Source: Vicinamibacterales bacterium
Lineage (GTDB): Bacteria > Acidobacteriota > Vicinamibacteria > Vicinamibacterales > UBA2999
Length of the DNA: 64,000 nucleotides
Direction: 5' to 3'
Assembly: GCA_041659285.1 (NCBI GenBank)
Contig: JBAZYO010000006.1
Coordinates: 124,001-188,000 of the forward strand
Shown: positions 1 through 8,112 of the stretch, in pieces
Numbering within the stretch: the first letter of the stretch is position 1
Layout of the letters: the number at the start of each line of letters is the position of its first letter
Position numbers and translations under genes: made by a program
The notes under the pieces: model-generated
Seen by the model: the letters and a program-made list of their open reading frames with translations, nothing else
Databases searched by the model: none
What the model was told of the DNA's origin: nothing

Positions 1-1794
1 GAGGCCGTGCTGGCGATCGAGGACCGCCGCTTCTATTACCACCCGGGCGTCGACCCCATCCGCATGGTGGGCGCCCTGGCCAGCAACGTCTTCGGCAACC
101 GCGGTTACCTCTCGGGCGCCAGCACCATCACCCAGCAACTGGCCCGCAATTTCTTCCTGACCGACGAGATGGCCGTCGAGCAGCAGACCCGCCAGCGCTC
201 GCTGCGCCGCAAGATCCTCGAGCAGTTCATGGCCATGATCCTCGAGACCAAGGCCACCAAGGACGAGATCCTCGAGCTGTATCTCAACGACGTCTACCTC
301 GGGCACCGCGGGTCGTTCGCGCTGCACGGCGTGGCCGAGGCGTCGAAAATCTTCTTCAGCAAGGACGTGCGCAACCTGACGCTGAGCGAAGCGGCGCTGA
401 TCGCCGGCGTCATCCAGTCGCCGTTCTATCACTCGCCGTTCAACAACCCCGACCGCGCGCGCGACCGCCGCAACGTGGTGCTGCGGGCCATGGCCGACGG
501 CGGCTACATCACCGCTGATGCCGCCGAACGCGCGACCAGGGAACCGATCGCGGTGGTGGCCCGCGCCGTCGACAACGAGGCGCCGTACTTCGTCGACTAC
601 CTCGGCTCGGCGCTCGACGACCTGTTCCCCGGCGCCACCTCGAAGCCCGGCACGCTCGACATTTACACCACGCTGGATCTCAACCTGCAGCGTCACGCCC
701 AGGAGGCGGTCCGCGAGGGCATTGCCAAGGTCGATGCCGCGCTGGCCCGCCGCAAGCGCGGCCCCCGGCGCGTGGCCCAGGCCGCGCTGGTCGCGATCGA
801 TCCGCGGACCGGCGAGATCCTGTCGTTCATCGGCGGCCGCTCTTACAACCAGTCGCAGTTCAACCGCGCCGCCAACGCGCGGCGGCAGACCGGCTCCACC
901 TTCAAGCCGTTCGTCTACCTGGCGGCCTTCGAAAAGGCCGCCGACGAAGGCACCGGCGACATCACGCCCGCGACCATCGTCTACGACGAACCCACGACGT
1001 GGCGCTTCGACAACCAGGCGTGGACGCCGCGCAACTACGACGGCGAATACGACGGCGGCATCACGCTGCGGCGCGCGCTCGCCATGTCCAGGAACATCGC
1101 CACCATCAAGGTAGCCGAGCAGACCGGGTACGACAGGGTCGTCGCGTTGTGGCGCAAGACCAAGATCGGCGAACAGGACCAGGTGAAGCCGTATCCCTCC
1201 GTCGCGCTCGGCATTGTCGAACTGACGCCGCTCGAAATGGCCGAGGCCTACACGGTGTTCCCGAACCACGGCACCATCAAGAAGCTGCGGTCGATCATCC
1301 GCGTGCAAAGCGGCGAGCAGAGCGCCGGCCCCAAGGTCGAGGCCGGGCCGAACGTGGCGCGGCCGGCCGCGGCGTTCCTGGTGACCCACATGCTGCGCAG
1401 CGTGCTGAACGAGGGCACCGGCGCCAGCGCCCGCGGCATGGGCTTCACGCTCGACGCCGCCGGCAAGTCGGGCACCACCAACGACCTCCGCGACGCCTGG
1501 TTCGTCGGTTTCACCCCCGAATTGCTGACCGTGGTGTGGGTGGGCCTCGACGACAACCAGCCGCTCGGCTTGAGCGGGTCGCAGGCGGCGCTCCCGATCT
1601 GGACCTCGTTCATGATGAAGGCCCTCGCCGGCCACCCCAACGTCGGGTTCGAGGCGCCGGGCGGGGTGAGCTTCGTGGAAGTGGACCGCGACACCGGGAA
1701 GATTGCGACGCCGGCTTGCCCCCGCGTCACCATGGAAGCGTTCCTCTCGGGCACCGAGCCGCTGGCCGGCTGCGAGCTGCATCGATTCCAGTAA
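1..1794 (+). CDS. Class A penicillin-binding protein (PBP1A-like), 5' partial
   Basis: Bifunctional peptidoglycan synthase that polymerises lipid II glycan chains and cross-links the peptides in the periplasm. The reading frame is open from the first base, so the N-terminus with its membrane anchor lies outside the window; 597 codons are visible. The glycosyltransferase domain comes first, with EDRRFYYHPG and ASTITQQLARN motifs. The transpeptidase follows, with STFK (in TGSTFKPF), SRN (in MSRNIATIK) and KSGTT (in GKSGTTNDLRDAWFVGF). All catalytic motifs are intact. It ends before a 330-base gap that holds a structured repeat. Confidence 0.95.
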   Translation, partial: EAVLAIEDRRFYYHPGVDPIRMVGALASNVFGNRGYLSGASTITQQLARNFFLTDEMAVEQQTRQRSLRRKILEQFMAMILETKATKDEILELYLNDVYLGHRGSFALHGVAEASKIFFSKDVRNLTLSEAALIAGVIQSPFYHSPFNNPDRARDRRNVVLRAMADGGYITADAAERATREPIAVVARAVDNEAPYFVDYLGSALDDLFPGATSKPGTLDIYTTLDLNLQRHAQEAVREGIAKVDAALARRKRGPRRVAQAALVAIDPRTGEILSFIGGRSYNQSQFNRAANARRQTGSTFKPFVYLAAFEKAADEGTGDITPATIVYDEPTTWRFDNQAWTPRNYDGEYDGGITLRRALAMSRNIATIKVAEQTGYDRVVALWRKTKIGEQDQVKPYPSVALGIVELTPLEMAEAYTVFPNHGTIKKLRSIIRVQSGEQSAGPKVEAGPNVARPAAAFLVTHMLRSVLNEGTGASARGMGFTLDAAGKSGTTNDLRDAWFVGFTPELLTVVWVGLDDNQPLGLSGSQAALPIWTSFMMKALAGHPNVGFEAPGGVSFVEVDRDTGKIATPACPRVTMEAFLSGTEPLAGCELHRFQ

Positions 1795-1836
1795 CACTGA
1801 GGCTGCTGCCCGCGACCGCCGCGCGGGAGGTCATAA

Positions 1837-2099
1837 ACAGCCGCAGATTTCACAGATTTACGCAGATCAGCGAGGCGGCCCGCCGCGGAGCTTCGCTCCC
1901 GCGGACCGAGCCGACAGAAGCCAGAAACAAGAGTGGTCACGATCACCAGCACTCTTGTTTCTGGCTTCTGTTGGCTCGGTCAGGCCGGTTGGAAGGAGCA
2001 CCAACCGGCCTGCGTCGGGCCGCCGTGTCTCTGCACCGTTCGGCGGTCACCGTAGAGCTCCAAAATCTGTGACTAATCTGCGTCTAATCTGCGGCTGTC
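1837..2099 (+). repeat. Structured interspersed element, copy 1
   Basis: About 263 bases fill most of the gap between the PBP gene and xdhC. From outside in: terminal motifs (AGCCGCAGATT on the left, AATCTGCGGCT on the right) in inverted orientation; a GGCGGCCCG/CGGGCCGCC pair; a small GGAGCTTCGCTCC hairpin; a 32-bp stem (1904-1935 with 1950-1981, 14-base loop); and a CAGGCCGGTTGG/CCAACCGGCCTG hairpin (1981-2012). The only imperfection in the 32-bp stem is one G-T pair. A second copy lies at 23135-23395 in the opposite orientation. No credible gene lies inside. Confidence 0.85.
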
Positions 2100-2110
2100 G
2101 GTGGCTGCGG

Positions 2111-2116
2111 TACAAT
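2111..2116 (+). promoter_or_regulatory. Putative -10 element (TACAAT) of xdhC
   Basis: TACAAT ends 8 bases before the ATG at 2125, so the transcript would begin at or just before the start codon. No clear ribosome binding site is present. Confidence 0.5.
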
Positions 2117-2124
2117 TCCAGCCC

Positions 2125-2961
2125 ATGAACCATGAGGTCTTCGCTGCGCTCGGGGAGGCGCTCTCCCGCGGCGAAGAGGCGGCGCTGGTCACGATCGTGT
2201 CGTCCAACGGCTCCACGCCCCAGCGCGTCGGCGCCAAGATGCTGGTGTTCGGCGACGGCCGCATTGTCGGCACGGTCGGCGGCGGCTGCTACGAACACGA
2301 CGCCATCGGCAAGGCGAAGCACGTGCTCGCCACCCGCCAGCCCACCACGGTGAAGTACGACCTCAACGACGACTTCGCGGAGGAGACCGGGCTGGTGTGC
2401 GGCGGGCAGATGGAGGTCTTCATCGAGCCGATCGAAGCCTCACCCGCGGTCTACATTTTCGGCGCCGGGCACGTCGGCTACTACCTGGCCCGGATGGCCC
2501 ACGACGCCGGGTTCAGCGTCCACGTGATCGACGATCGCGCGGCGTTCGCCAACACCGAGCGCTTCCCGTTCGCGGCGTCGGTGGTCGTGGACGACATTCC
2601 GCAGTGGCTGGCCACGGCGCAGTTGCCGGCGACGGCGTATGCCGTCATCGTCACGCGCGGGCACCGCAACGACCTCGACGCCCTGCGCGCCCTCGCGCCG
2701 CGCGAGTTGCGCTACATCGGCCTCATCGGCAGCCGCGCCAAGGTGGCGCGCCTCTACGAACAAGTCATGGCGGAAGGCGGCATCGACCCCGACCTCCTGG
2801 CCCGCATCCACGCGCCGATTGGACTCGACCTCGGCGCCGTCACGCCGCAGGAAATCGCCGTCAGCATCACGGCGGAGCTGATCGCCGTCAGGCGCGGCAA
2901 GGCGGAGACGCTCAAGGCCGCCTCGCTGCAATGGTTCCCCAACCTCAAGGCTCTTCGCTAA
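2125..2961 (+). CDS. XdhC/CoxI family molybdenum-enzyme maturation protein
   Basis: XdhC-family proteins bind the molybdenum cofactor and help sulfurate and insert it into xanthine-dehydrogenase-type enzymes. The 278-residue protein has the N-terminal XdhC/CoxI domain (GSTPQRVGAKM, GGGCYEHDA, LVCGGQMEVFIEP). A C-terminal Rossmann domain follows, with VYIFGAGHVGYYLARMA and RELRYIGLIGSRAK. I start at ATG 2125, just after a TACAAT hexamer; an upstream in-frame GTG at 2101 would begin inside the repeat. The next gene overlaps by 31 bases and encodes an amidohydrolase, which suggests a purine-type deamination and oxidation pair. No molybdenum hydroxylase subunits are nearby. Confidence 0.9.
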   Translation: MNHEVFAALGEALSRGEEAALVTIVSSNGSTPQRVGAKMLVFGDGRIVGTVGGGCYEHDAIGKAKHVLATRQPTTVKYDLNDDFAEETGLVCGGQMEVFIEPIEASPAVYIFGAGHVGYYLARMAHDAGFSVHVIDDRAAFANTERFPFAASVVVDDIPQWLATAQLPATAYAVIVTRGHRNDLDALRALAPRELRYIGLIGSRAKVARLYEQVMAEGGIDPDLLARIHAPIGLDLGAVTPQEIAVSITAELIAVRRGKAETLKAASLQWFPNLKALR

Positions 2962-4277
2962 TCATTCGCGGCGCCACCATCGTCACCATGAACGATGCCT
3001 TCGAGGTGATCGAAGGCGACGTTCTGGTGCGCGACGGCCGCATTGTCGCGATCGGCGAGGTGCCGGCGGATGAGCGCGCGGACCGGACCATTCACGCGCA
3101 TGGCGCGTTCCTGGTCCCCGGCTTCATCCAGACCCACATTCATTTGTGCCAGACGCTGTTCCGCGGCTACGCCGACGACCTGGCGCTGCTCGACTGGCTG
3201 AAGACGCGCATCTGGCCGATGGAAGCCGCGCACACGCCGGCGTCGCTGGCCGCGGCCGCGCGCCAGGCCGCGTCGGAACTGCTGATGAGCGGCACCACCA
3301 CCGTGCTCACCATGGAGACGGTGCACGACACCGACGCGGTGTTCGAGGCGCTCGAGCCGATGGGCCTTCGCGCCGTGGTCGGCAAGTGCATGATGGACGC
3401 GAACGACGCCGCGGTGCCGGCGCGGCTGGTGGAACACACCACGCGGTCCCTCGACGAGAGCGTGGCGATCGCCAGGCGGTGGCACGGCCGCGCCAACGGG
3501 CGGCTGCGGGCGGCGTTCGCGCCGCGCTTCGCGGTGTCTTGTTCACAGGAGTTGCTGGAAGCGGTGGCCGGCCTCTCGAAGGAACACGGCCTCGTCGTCC
3601 ACACCCATGCCTCGGAGAGCCGCGACGAGATCGCGCTGATCCGCGGGCGCACGGGTCGATCGAACATCGACTACCTGCGGCACACGGGCCTGACGTCTCC
3701 CCGTTTGTGCCTGGCCCACTGCGTGTGGGTGGACGATCACGAACAAGACGTGATGGCCGAGCATGACGTGAAGGTGCTGCACTGCCCAGGCTCGAACTTG
3801 AAGCTCGGCTCCGGTCTCGCGCCGGTCGTGGAGATGCGGGCCAAGGGCATCTCGGTGTCGCTCGGCGCCGACGGCGCGGCGTGCAACAACCACCTCGACA
3901 TGTTCGAGGAGATGCGCCTGGCGGCGGTGCTGCAATCGGTGCGCAAGGGGCCGGGCGCGCTCACGGCCCGCGACGCGTTGTGGATGGCGACGCGCGAGGG
4001 CGCCCGCGCGATTGGCCTCGAGCGCGAGCTCGGCAGCATCGAGCCCGGCAAGCGGGCCGACTTCCTGCTGGTGGACCGCGACCGCCCGCACTTCATGGCC
4101 AGCCACGATCCCTACTCCACCCTGGTCTACTCCGCCCGCGGCACTGACGTCCGCACCACCGTCGTGGACGGCGAAATCCTCGTCGATGCGTTTCGTCCCA
4201 CCCGCTGGGACCCCGCCGAGGTGGCCAGGGACGCCCGCACCGAAGCCGCCGCCCTGGCCGCCCGCGCCGGGTTTTGA
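2931..4277 (+). CDS. Amidohydrolase (TrzN/MtaD/8-oxoguanine deaminase-like)
   Basis: Metal-dependent deaminase or hydrolase of N-heterocycles, 448 residues, cytosolic. The HTHIH metal site follows LVPGFIQ. Further ligand motifs are HTHASESRDE, LAHCVWVDDHE and SLGADGAACNNHLDMFEEMR, the last typical of the chlorohydrolase/MtaD/8-oxoguanine deaminase clade. I start at ATG 2931, inside xdhC, because the later ATG at 2988 would remove the first beta strand (LIIRGATIV). Pairing with xdhC favours a purine substrate such as guanine, 8-oxoguanine or an adenosine derivative, but the substrate cannot be settled from sequence alone. The stop codon abuts a GTCCGGC palindrome. Confidence 0.85.
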   Translation: MVPQPQGSSLIIRGATIVTMNDAFEVIEGDVLVRDGRIVAIGEVPADERADRTIHAHGAFLVPGFIQTHIHLCQTLFRGYADDLALLDWLKTRIWPMEAAHTPASLAAAARQAASELLMSGTTTVLTMETVHDTDAVFEALEPMGLRAVVGKCMMDANDAAVPARLVEHTTRSLDESVAIARRWHGRANGRLRAAFAPRFAVSCSQELLEAVAGLSKEHGLVVHTHASESRDEIALIRGRTGRSNIDYLRHTGLTSPRLCLAHCVWVDDHEQDVMAEHDVKVLHCPGSNLKLGSGLAPVVEMRAKGISVSLGADGAACNNHLDMFEEMRLAAVLQSVRKGPGALTARDALWMATREGARAIGLERELGSIEPGKRADFLLVDRDRPHFMASHDPYSTLVYSARGTDVRTTVVDGEILVDAFRPTRWDPAEVARDARTEAAALAARAGF

Positions 4278-4303
4278 TGTGGCGTCCGGCTTCAGCCGGA
4301 CCG
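4278..4303. repeat. Short palindromic repeat (GTCCGGC-type)
   Basis: TGTGGC followed by GTCCGGCTTCAGCCGGAC directly follows the amidohydrolase stop. Related units occur at 13718-13769, 32624-32646, 33764-33813 and, inside a gene, 57690-57728. The rest of this gap up to the hrcA promoter shows nothing recognisable. Confidence 0.7.
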
Positions 4304-4382
4304 TTGCGACCTATCTGCCTGCGCGACGGGCACTTACAGCCAGTCCGGCCGAGGCTCTTCGGGCGGAATGACCCCGGCGTGT

Positions 4383-4388
4383 TACAAT
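4383..4388 (+). promoter_or_regulatory. Putative -10 element (TACAAT) of hrcA
   Basis: TACAAT lies 2 bases upstream of the CIRCE-like operator. The expected transcription start, about 4395, falls inside the operator, so HrcA binding would block initiation. Confidence 0.55.
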
Positions 4389-4390
4389 TC

Positions 4391-4417
4391 CTAGCAGTCC
4401 AAGTATTCGACTGCTAA
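4391..4417 (+). promoter_or_regulatory. CIRCE-like HrcA operator
   Basis: CTAGCAGTC, nine bases, then GACTGCTAA. The CIRCE consensus is TTAGCACTC-N9-GAGTGCTAA. The spacer length is exact, and the two inner changes (C to G on the left, G to C on the right) keep the symmetry. Its last base is the A of the hrcA ATG, so it covers the expected transcription start. This implies HrcA autorepression of the heat-shock genes. Confidence 0.8.
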
Positions 4418-5472
4418 TGACCGGACCGGCTATTTCCGACCGCACGCGCCGTATCCTGGCTACGCTCGTCCGCTCGTATATCGAGTCGGGCGAACCGGTG
4501 GCTTCGGGGACGCTCGCCCAAAAGGCGGGCCTGAACCTGTCGTCGGCAACGGTGCGCAACGTGCTCGCCCAGCTCGAAGAGATGGGCTACGTGTGGCAGC
4601 CCCACACCTCGGCGGGCCGCGTGCCCACCGACACCGGTTACCGCTGCTACGTGGACATGCTGATCGAAGGGCGCCGCGCGACCAAGGACGTCTCGGCCGT
4701 CGAAGCGCGCCTGCGGCAGGAAGCCGGCGACGCGCCGCTCATGGACGACCTGCTCTCCTCCACCTCGCACGTGCTGTCGGAAGCGAGCCGCAGCGTCGGC
4801 TTTGCGATTGCGCCGCCCAATGCGCGCGCGCTGTTCCAGCACATCGAGTTCGTGCCCCTCAGCGGCAACCGCATCCTCGTCGTCGTGGTGGCCAGCGGCA
4901 ACCAGGTGTCGCAGAAGACGGTGGACATCGGCGAGTCGGTGACCGCGTCGGAACTGGTGCAGGCGGCGAACTTCCTGAATTCCGAATTCGGCGGCCGCAC
5001 GCTCGAAGAAGTGCGCAACGGCGTCGCCGACCGGTTGAAGCAGGAACGCACGCTCTACGATCAGCTGCTCGGCCTGGCGCTGCGGCTGGCGAGCAGCTCG
5101 TTTGCGAACCTGGATCGGCCGACCGCCGTCTACATCGACGGCGCCTCGAGCCTGCTCGATGAAGTCGTGCAGGCCAGCGGCATTTCGGCGGCGACCCTGC
5201 GCGGGCTGCTCCGCATGGTGGAAGAAAAGCAGCGGCTGGTCCGCATGCTCACCGAATACATCGACGGCCCCGGACTGACGGTGGTCATCGGGGCCGAGCA
5301 TAGCGACCCGGATCTGCGGCCGTTCAGCCTGATTGCGGCGACCTATTTCGATGGCCGCAGCACCGGCACGGTCGGCGTGATTGGGCCGACCCGCATGCGC
5401 TATTCCAAGGCCATCACCGTGGTGGACATCGCCGCACTGGCCGTCGCCAGGGTTCTGCGCGACGTTAATTAG
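4417..5472 (+). CDS. hrcA: Heat-inducible transcriptional repressor HrcA
   Basis: HrcA represses chaperone genes by binding CIRCE; heat and GroEL availability relieve it. The 351-residue protein has the usual N-terminal winged helix (TRRILATLVRSYIESGEPV, SSATVRNVLAQLEEMGY, HTSAGRVPTDTGYR). The C-terminal part carries GPTRMRYSKAITVVD, typical of the family. A CIRCE variant ends on its start codon. grpE and dnaJ follow, as in many hrcA operons, but dnaK is absent. Confidence 0.97.
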   Translation: MTGPAISDRTRRILATLVRSYIESGEPVASGTLAQKAGLNLSSATVRNVLAQLEEMGYVWQPHTSAGRVPTDTGYRCYVDMLIEGRRATKDVSAVEARLRQEAGDAPLMDDLLSSTSHVLSEASRSVGFAIAPPNARALFQHIEFVPLSGNRILVVVVASGNQVSQKTVDIGESVTASELVQAANFLNSEFGGRTLEEVRNGVADRLKQERTLYDQLLGLALRLASSSFANLDRPTAVYIDGASSLLDEVVQASGISAATLRGLLRMVEEKQRLVRMLTEYIDGPGLTVVIGAEHSDPDLRPFSLIAATYFDGRSTGTVGVIGPTRMRYSKAITVVDIAALAVARVLRDVN

Positions 5473-5480
5473 TTACGACC

Positions 5481-5509
5481 GTAGGGCACCGCTTTCAGGG
5501 ATGCCCTAC
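5481..5509. terminator. Hairpin between hrcA and grpE
   Basis: GTAGGGCA (5481-5488) can pair with TGCCCTAC (5502-5509) around a 13-base loop. There is no T-run, so this may be a weak terminator, a processing site or a repeat. A separate -10 hexamer for grpE follows. Confidence 0.4.
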
Positions 5510-5521
5510 CATTCGGTATCC

Positions 5522-5527
5522 TACAAT
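5522..5527 (+). promoter_or_regulatory. Putative -10 element (TACAAT) of grpE
   Basis: TACAAT ends 14 bases before the grpE ATG. No CIRCE-like repeat is visible here, so grpE-dnaJ may have an HrcA-independent promoter as well as read-through from hrcA. Confidence 0.5.
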
Positions 5528-5541
5528 TCAGTCGTCCAACC

Positions 5542-6069
5542 ATGAGCGATCAACCGAACGACCCGATTGAGACCGGCGCGATTGCGCCCGACGCCGCCGA
5601 GGCGCCAGCGCCCGAAGCCGGCAGCCCCGAGGCCGTCAAGCGCGAGCGCGACGACCTGCTCGATCGGCTGCTGCGCAAGACCGCGGAATTCGACAATTTC
5701 CGCAAGCGCGTCGACCGCGACCGCAAGGACATGATCGAGTGGGCGGCCGCCGAGGTGCTCAACGACGTGATCGCGATTGCCGACGACTTCGACCGCGCCC
5801 TTGCCGCTGACGCGCCACCGCAGGCACAGCAATACAAGGCCGGCCTCGAACTGATCCAGCGGCAGCTCGCCGACCTGCTCAAGAAGCGCGGCGTCACCAC
5901 CCTCGACGCCCTCGGCGCCGACTTCGACCCGCACGTCCACCAGGCCGTGGCCTACGAAGAAGTGGCCGGCGCGCGTGACGGCGAAGTGGTGGCGGTGCTG
6001 GCCAAGGGCTACAAGCTCGGGGAGCGCCTGCTGCGCCCCGCCATCGTCAAGGTGGCCAAGGCATCGTGA
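5542..6069 (+). CDS. grpE: Nucleotide exchange factor GrpE
   Basis: GrpE releases ADP from DnaK in the chaperone cycle. The 175-residue protein has an acidic, Ala/Pro-rich N-terminus, a long helix (RLLRKTAEFDNFRKRVDRDR) and the C-terminal wing with FDPHVHQAV and VLAKGYKLGERLLRPAIVKV. Its stop overlaps the dnaJ GTG start (GTGA), implying coupled translation. Its partner gene dnaK is not in the window. Confidence 0.97.
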   Translation: MSDQPNDPIETGAIAPDAAEAPAPEAGSPEAVKRERDDLLDRLLRKTAEFDNFRKRVDRDRKDMIEWAAAEVLNDVIAIADDFDRALAADAPPQAQQYKAGLELIQRQLADLLKKRGVTTLDALGADFDPHVHQAVAYEEVAGARDGEVVAVLAKGYKLGERLLRPAIVKVAKAS

Positions 6070-7187
6070 GCAAGCGCGACTACTACGAGATCCTCGAAGT
6101 CTCGAAGACCGCCACCGACCAGGAGATCAAGAGTTCCTACCGGCGGCTCGCCCTCAAGTTCCATCCCGATCGGAACCAGGGCGACAAGGCGGCCGAAGAG
6201 CAGTTCAAGGAAGCGGCGGAAGCCTACGCCATCCTCAGCGACGACGAGAAGCGATCGCGCTACGATCGCTTCGGCCACCAGGGCGTTGGCGGCGGCGCGC
6301 AGGGCTTCGACCCGTCGCAGTTCACCGGCTTCGAAGACATCTTCGGCGGGCTCGGCGACATCTTCGGGTTCGGCGGCTCACGGCGCGGCGGCCCGCAGCG
6401 CGGCTCCGACCTGCGCTACGACCTCGAGATCAAGTTCGAGCAGGCGGCGAAGGGCGTCGAGACCCACATCCAGATTCCCCGCCAGGAAGCCTGCGACACC
6501 TGCAAGGGCTCCGGCGCGGCGCCCGGCACGTCCCCGACGACCTGCCCGGGCTGCCGGGGCGCCGGCCAGATCCGCTTCCAGCAGGGTTTCTTCACCATGG
6601 CCCGCACTTGCAGCCAGTGCCGCGGCGCCGGCAAGGTGATCAGCAAGCCGTGCCAGACCTGCCGTGGCGCCGGCACCGTTGAGCAGACCCGCAAGCTGAC
6701 CGTGAAGATCCCGGCCGGCATCGCCACCGGCCAGCGGCTGCGCCTGACCGGCGAAGGCGAAGCGGGCACGCAGGGCGGGCCGTCGGGAGACCTCTACGTC
6801 GTGATCTTCGTGCAGGAGCACGAGTTCTTCCTGCGCGACGGCAACGACCTGCACTGCACCGTGCCGCTCCCGTTCACCACGCTCGCCCTCGGCGGCGAGA
6901 TCAAGGTGCCGGGCATCGACGGTGAAGAGACCATCAAGATTGCCGAGAGCACGCAGACCGGCTCGACCTATCGCCTGCGCGGCAAGGGCATGCCCGACGT
7001 GTCGGGCCGCGGCCGCGGCGACATCCTGGTCACGGTGCAGGCGGTGACGCCGAAGAAGCTCACCAAGGAGCAGAAGAAACTGCTCGAACAACTGGCCGCC
7101 ACGCTGCCCGAGCAGAAGGTCTCGCCGACCGCGCGCGATGAAGACGATCGCGGCATTTTCGGCAAGGTGAAGGACATCTTTGGGTAA
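6066..7187 (+). CDS. dnaJ: Chaperone DnaJ (Hsp40)
   Basis: Co-chaperone that delivers substrates to DnaK and stimulates its ATPase. The 373 residues give the full type I layout: J domain with HPD (LKFHPDRNQGD), a Gly/Phe-rich stretch, and four zinc-finger repeats (CDTCKGSG, CPGCRGAG, CSQCRGAG, CQTCRGAG). The C-terminal substrate-binding domain contains LRLTGEGEAG and LRGKGMP. The start is GTG, overlapping the grpE stop by four bases. The prmA start overlaps its end by eight bases. Confidence 0.97.
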   Translation: MSKRDYYEILEVSKTATDQEIKSSYRRLALKFHPDRNQGDKAAEEQFKEAAEAYAILSDDEKRSRYDRFGHQGVGGGAQGFDPSQFTGFEDIFGGLGDIFGFGGSRRGGPQRGSDLRYDLEIKFEQAAKGVETHIQIPRQEACDTCKGSGAAPGTSPTTCPGCRGAGQIRFQQGFFTMARTCSQCRGAGKVISKPCQTCRGAGTVEQTRKLTVKIPAGIATGQRLRLTGEGEAGTQGGPSGDLYVVIFVQEHEFFLRDGNDLHCTVPLPFTTLALGGEIKVPGIDGEETIKIAESTQTGSTYRLRGKGMPDVSGRGRGDILVTVQAVTPKKLTKEQKKLLEQLAATLPEQKVSPTARDEDDRGIFGKVKDIFG

Positions 7188-8091
7188 CCGGACCTGGCCG
7201 GCGCTGATGCTGCGCGCCGGCGCCGTAGACGACTCCGAGGACATCATCTCGGCCGTCCTCACCGACTTCTCTCCAGTTGCGATCCACGATCTCGCGGAGC
7301 GGCCGCTGCCGCCGGGCGGGCTGTGGGATCCCACTTACCCGCCCATCCCCGATCCGCCGCCTACCCCGCTGCATTGGAACGTCTGCTTCAACGACGCCGA
7401 TGAGCGCGCACAGGCCGCCGACGCCATTCGCGCCGCACTGCCCAATCTCGCCATTGAGGCCGTCGACCTGCCCGATGAAGACTGGGCCGCACGCTCGCAA
7501 GCCGCGCTGACCGCGGTCCACGCCGGCCGCTTCATCATCGCGCCGCCGTGGGACATGCCCGCCGCGGATGTGGATGCCACCGTGATCGTGATCGAGCCAT
7601 CGATGGGCTTCGGTACTGGCCACCACGCCACCACGAGGATGTGCCTGCGGCTGCTGACTGACCTCGATGTGTCGGATCTGACGGTGCTGGACCTGGGAAC
7701 CGGCTCGGGCGTGCTGACCATGGCCGCCGCCCTCAGCGGCGCTCGCCGCGTCGTCGGCATCGACGTGGATGTCGACGCCATCAATTCCGCGGAAGCCAGC
7801 GCCCGGTTGAACACTCTTCCCGACACCATCGAGTTCCAGGTGTCAGACTTCCGCTCGTCGCCGCCGGCGGCCGCCGAGGTCGTGCTGGCGAACCTGACCG
7901 GCGGGATGCTGAAGTCGGCCGGCTCGGTGATCGCCACCTTGGTGAAGCCCGGCGGCCAGATGATTCTGAGCGGCTTCGATCACACCGAGGTGGACGGCGT
8001 CATCGCGGCGTTCCCAGGCTTTGTCGAGGTGAGCCGCCTGACCGAAGACACCTGGATTGCACTCCACCTACGGAAGACAGCCGCAGATTAG
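7180..8091 (+). CDS. prmA: Ribosomal protein L11 methyltransferase PrmA
   Basis: SAM-dependent enzyme that methylates ribosomal protein L11. The 303-residue protein contains the PrmA signature EPSMGFGTGHHATT, the SAM loop VLDLGTGSGVLTMAAAL, and the NLTG motif (VLANLTGG) in place of NPPY. I use TTG 7180, which overlaps dnaJ; the ATG at 7207 would shorten the N-terminus by nine residues. The final codons and the TAG stop lie inside an inverted-repeat copy, so the C-terminus (KTAAD) is partly repeat-encoded. dnaJ-prmA-rsmE is a common neighbourhood, but here tatC and another gene sit between prmA and rsmE. Confidence 0.93.
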   Translation: MGNRTWPALMLRAGAVDDSEDIISAVLTDFSPVAIHDLAERPLPPGGLWDPTYPPIPDPPPTPLHWNVCFNDADERAQAADAIRAALPNLAIEAVDLPDEDWAARSQAALTAVHAGRFIIAPPWDMPAADVDATVIVIEPSMGFGTGHHATTRMCLRLLTDLDVSDLTVLDLGTGSGVLTMAAALSGARRVVGIDVDVDAINSAEASARLNTLPDTIEFQVSDFRSSPPAAAEVVLANLTGGMLKSAGSVIATLVKPGGQMILSGFDHTEVDGVIAAFPGFVEVSRLTEDTWIALHLRKTAAD

Positions 8092-8109
8092 ACGCCGATT
8101 AGACACAGA
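8077..8109 (-). repeat. Left inverted repeat flanking tatC
   Basis: 33 bases beginning ACAGCCGCAGATT, the terminal motif of the structured element in reverse orientation. It matches the reverse complement of 8967-8999 with one mismatch. Confidence 0.8.
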
Positions 8110-8112
8110 ACT

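Noticed and set aside
1904..1981. Simple rho-independent terminator after the PBP gene
   Set aside because: The stem is very long, has no T-run, and recurs reversed at 23251-23329 with covariation, so it belongs to a repeat element.
1703..2128. Small open frames running through the structured element
   Set aside because: Similar peptides appear at both element copies only because the DNA repeats; no ribosome binding site and Arg/Pro-rich.
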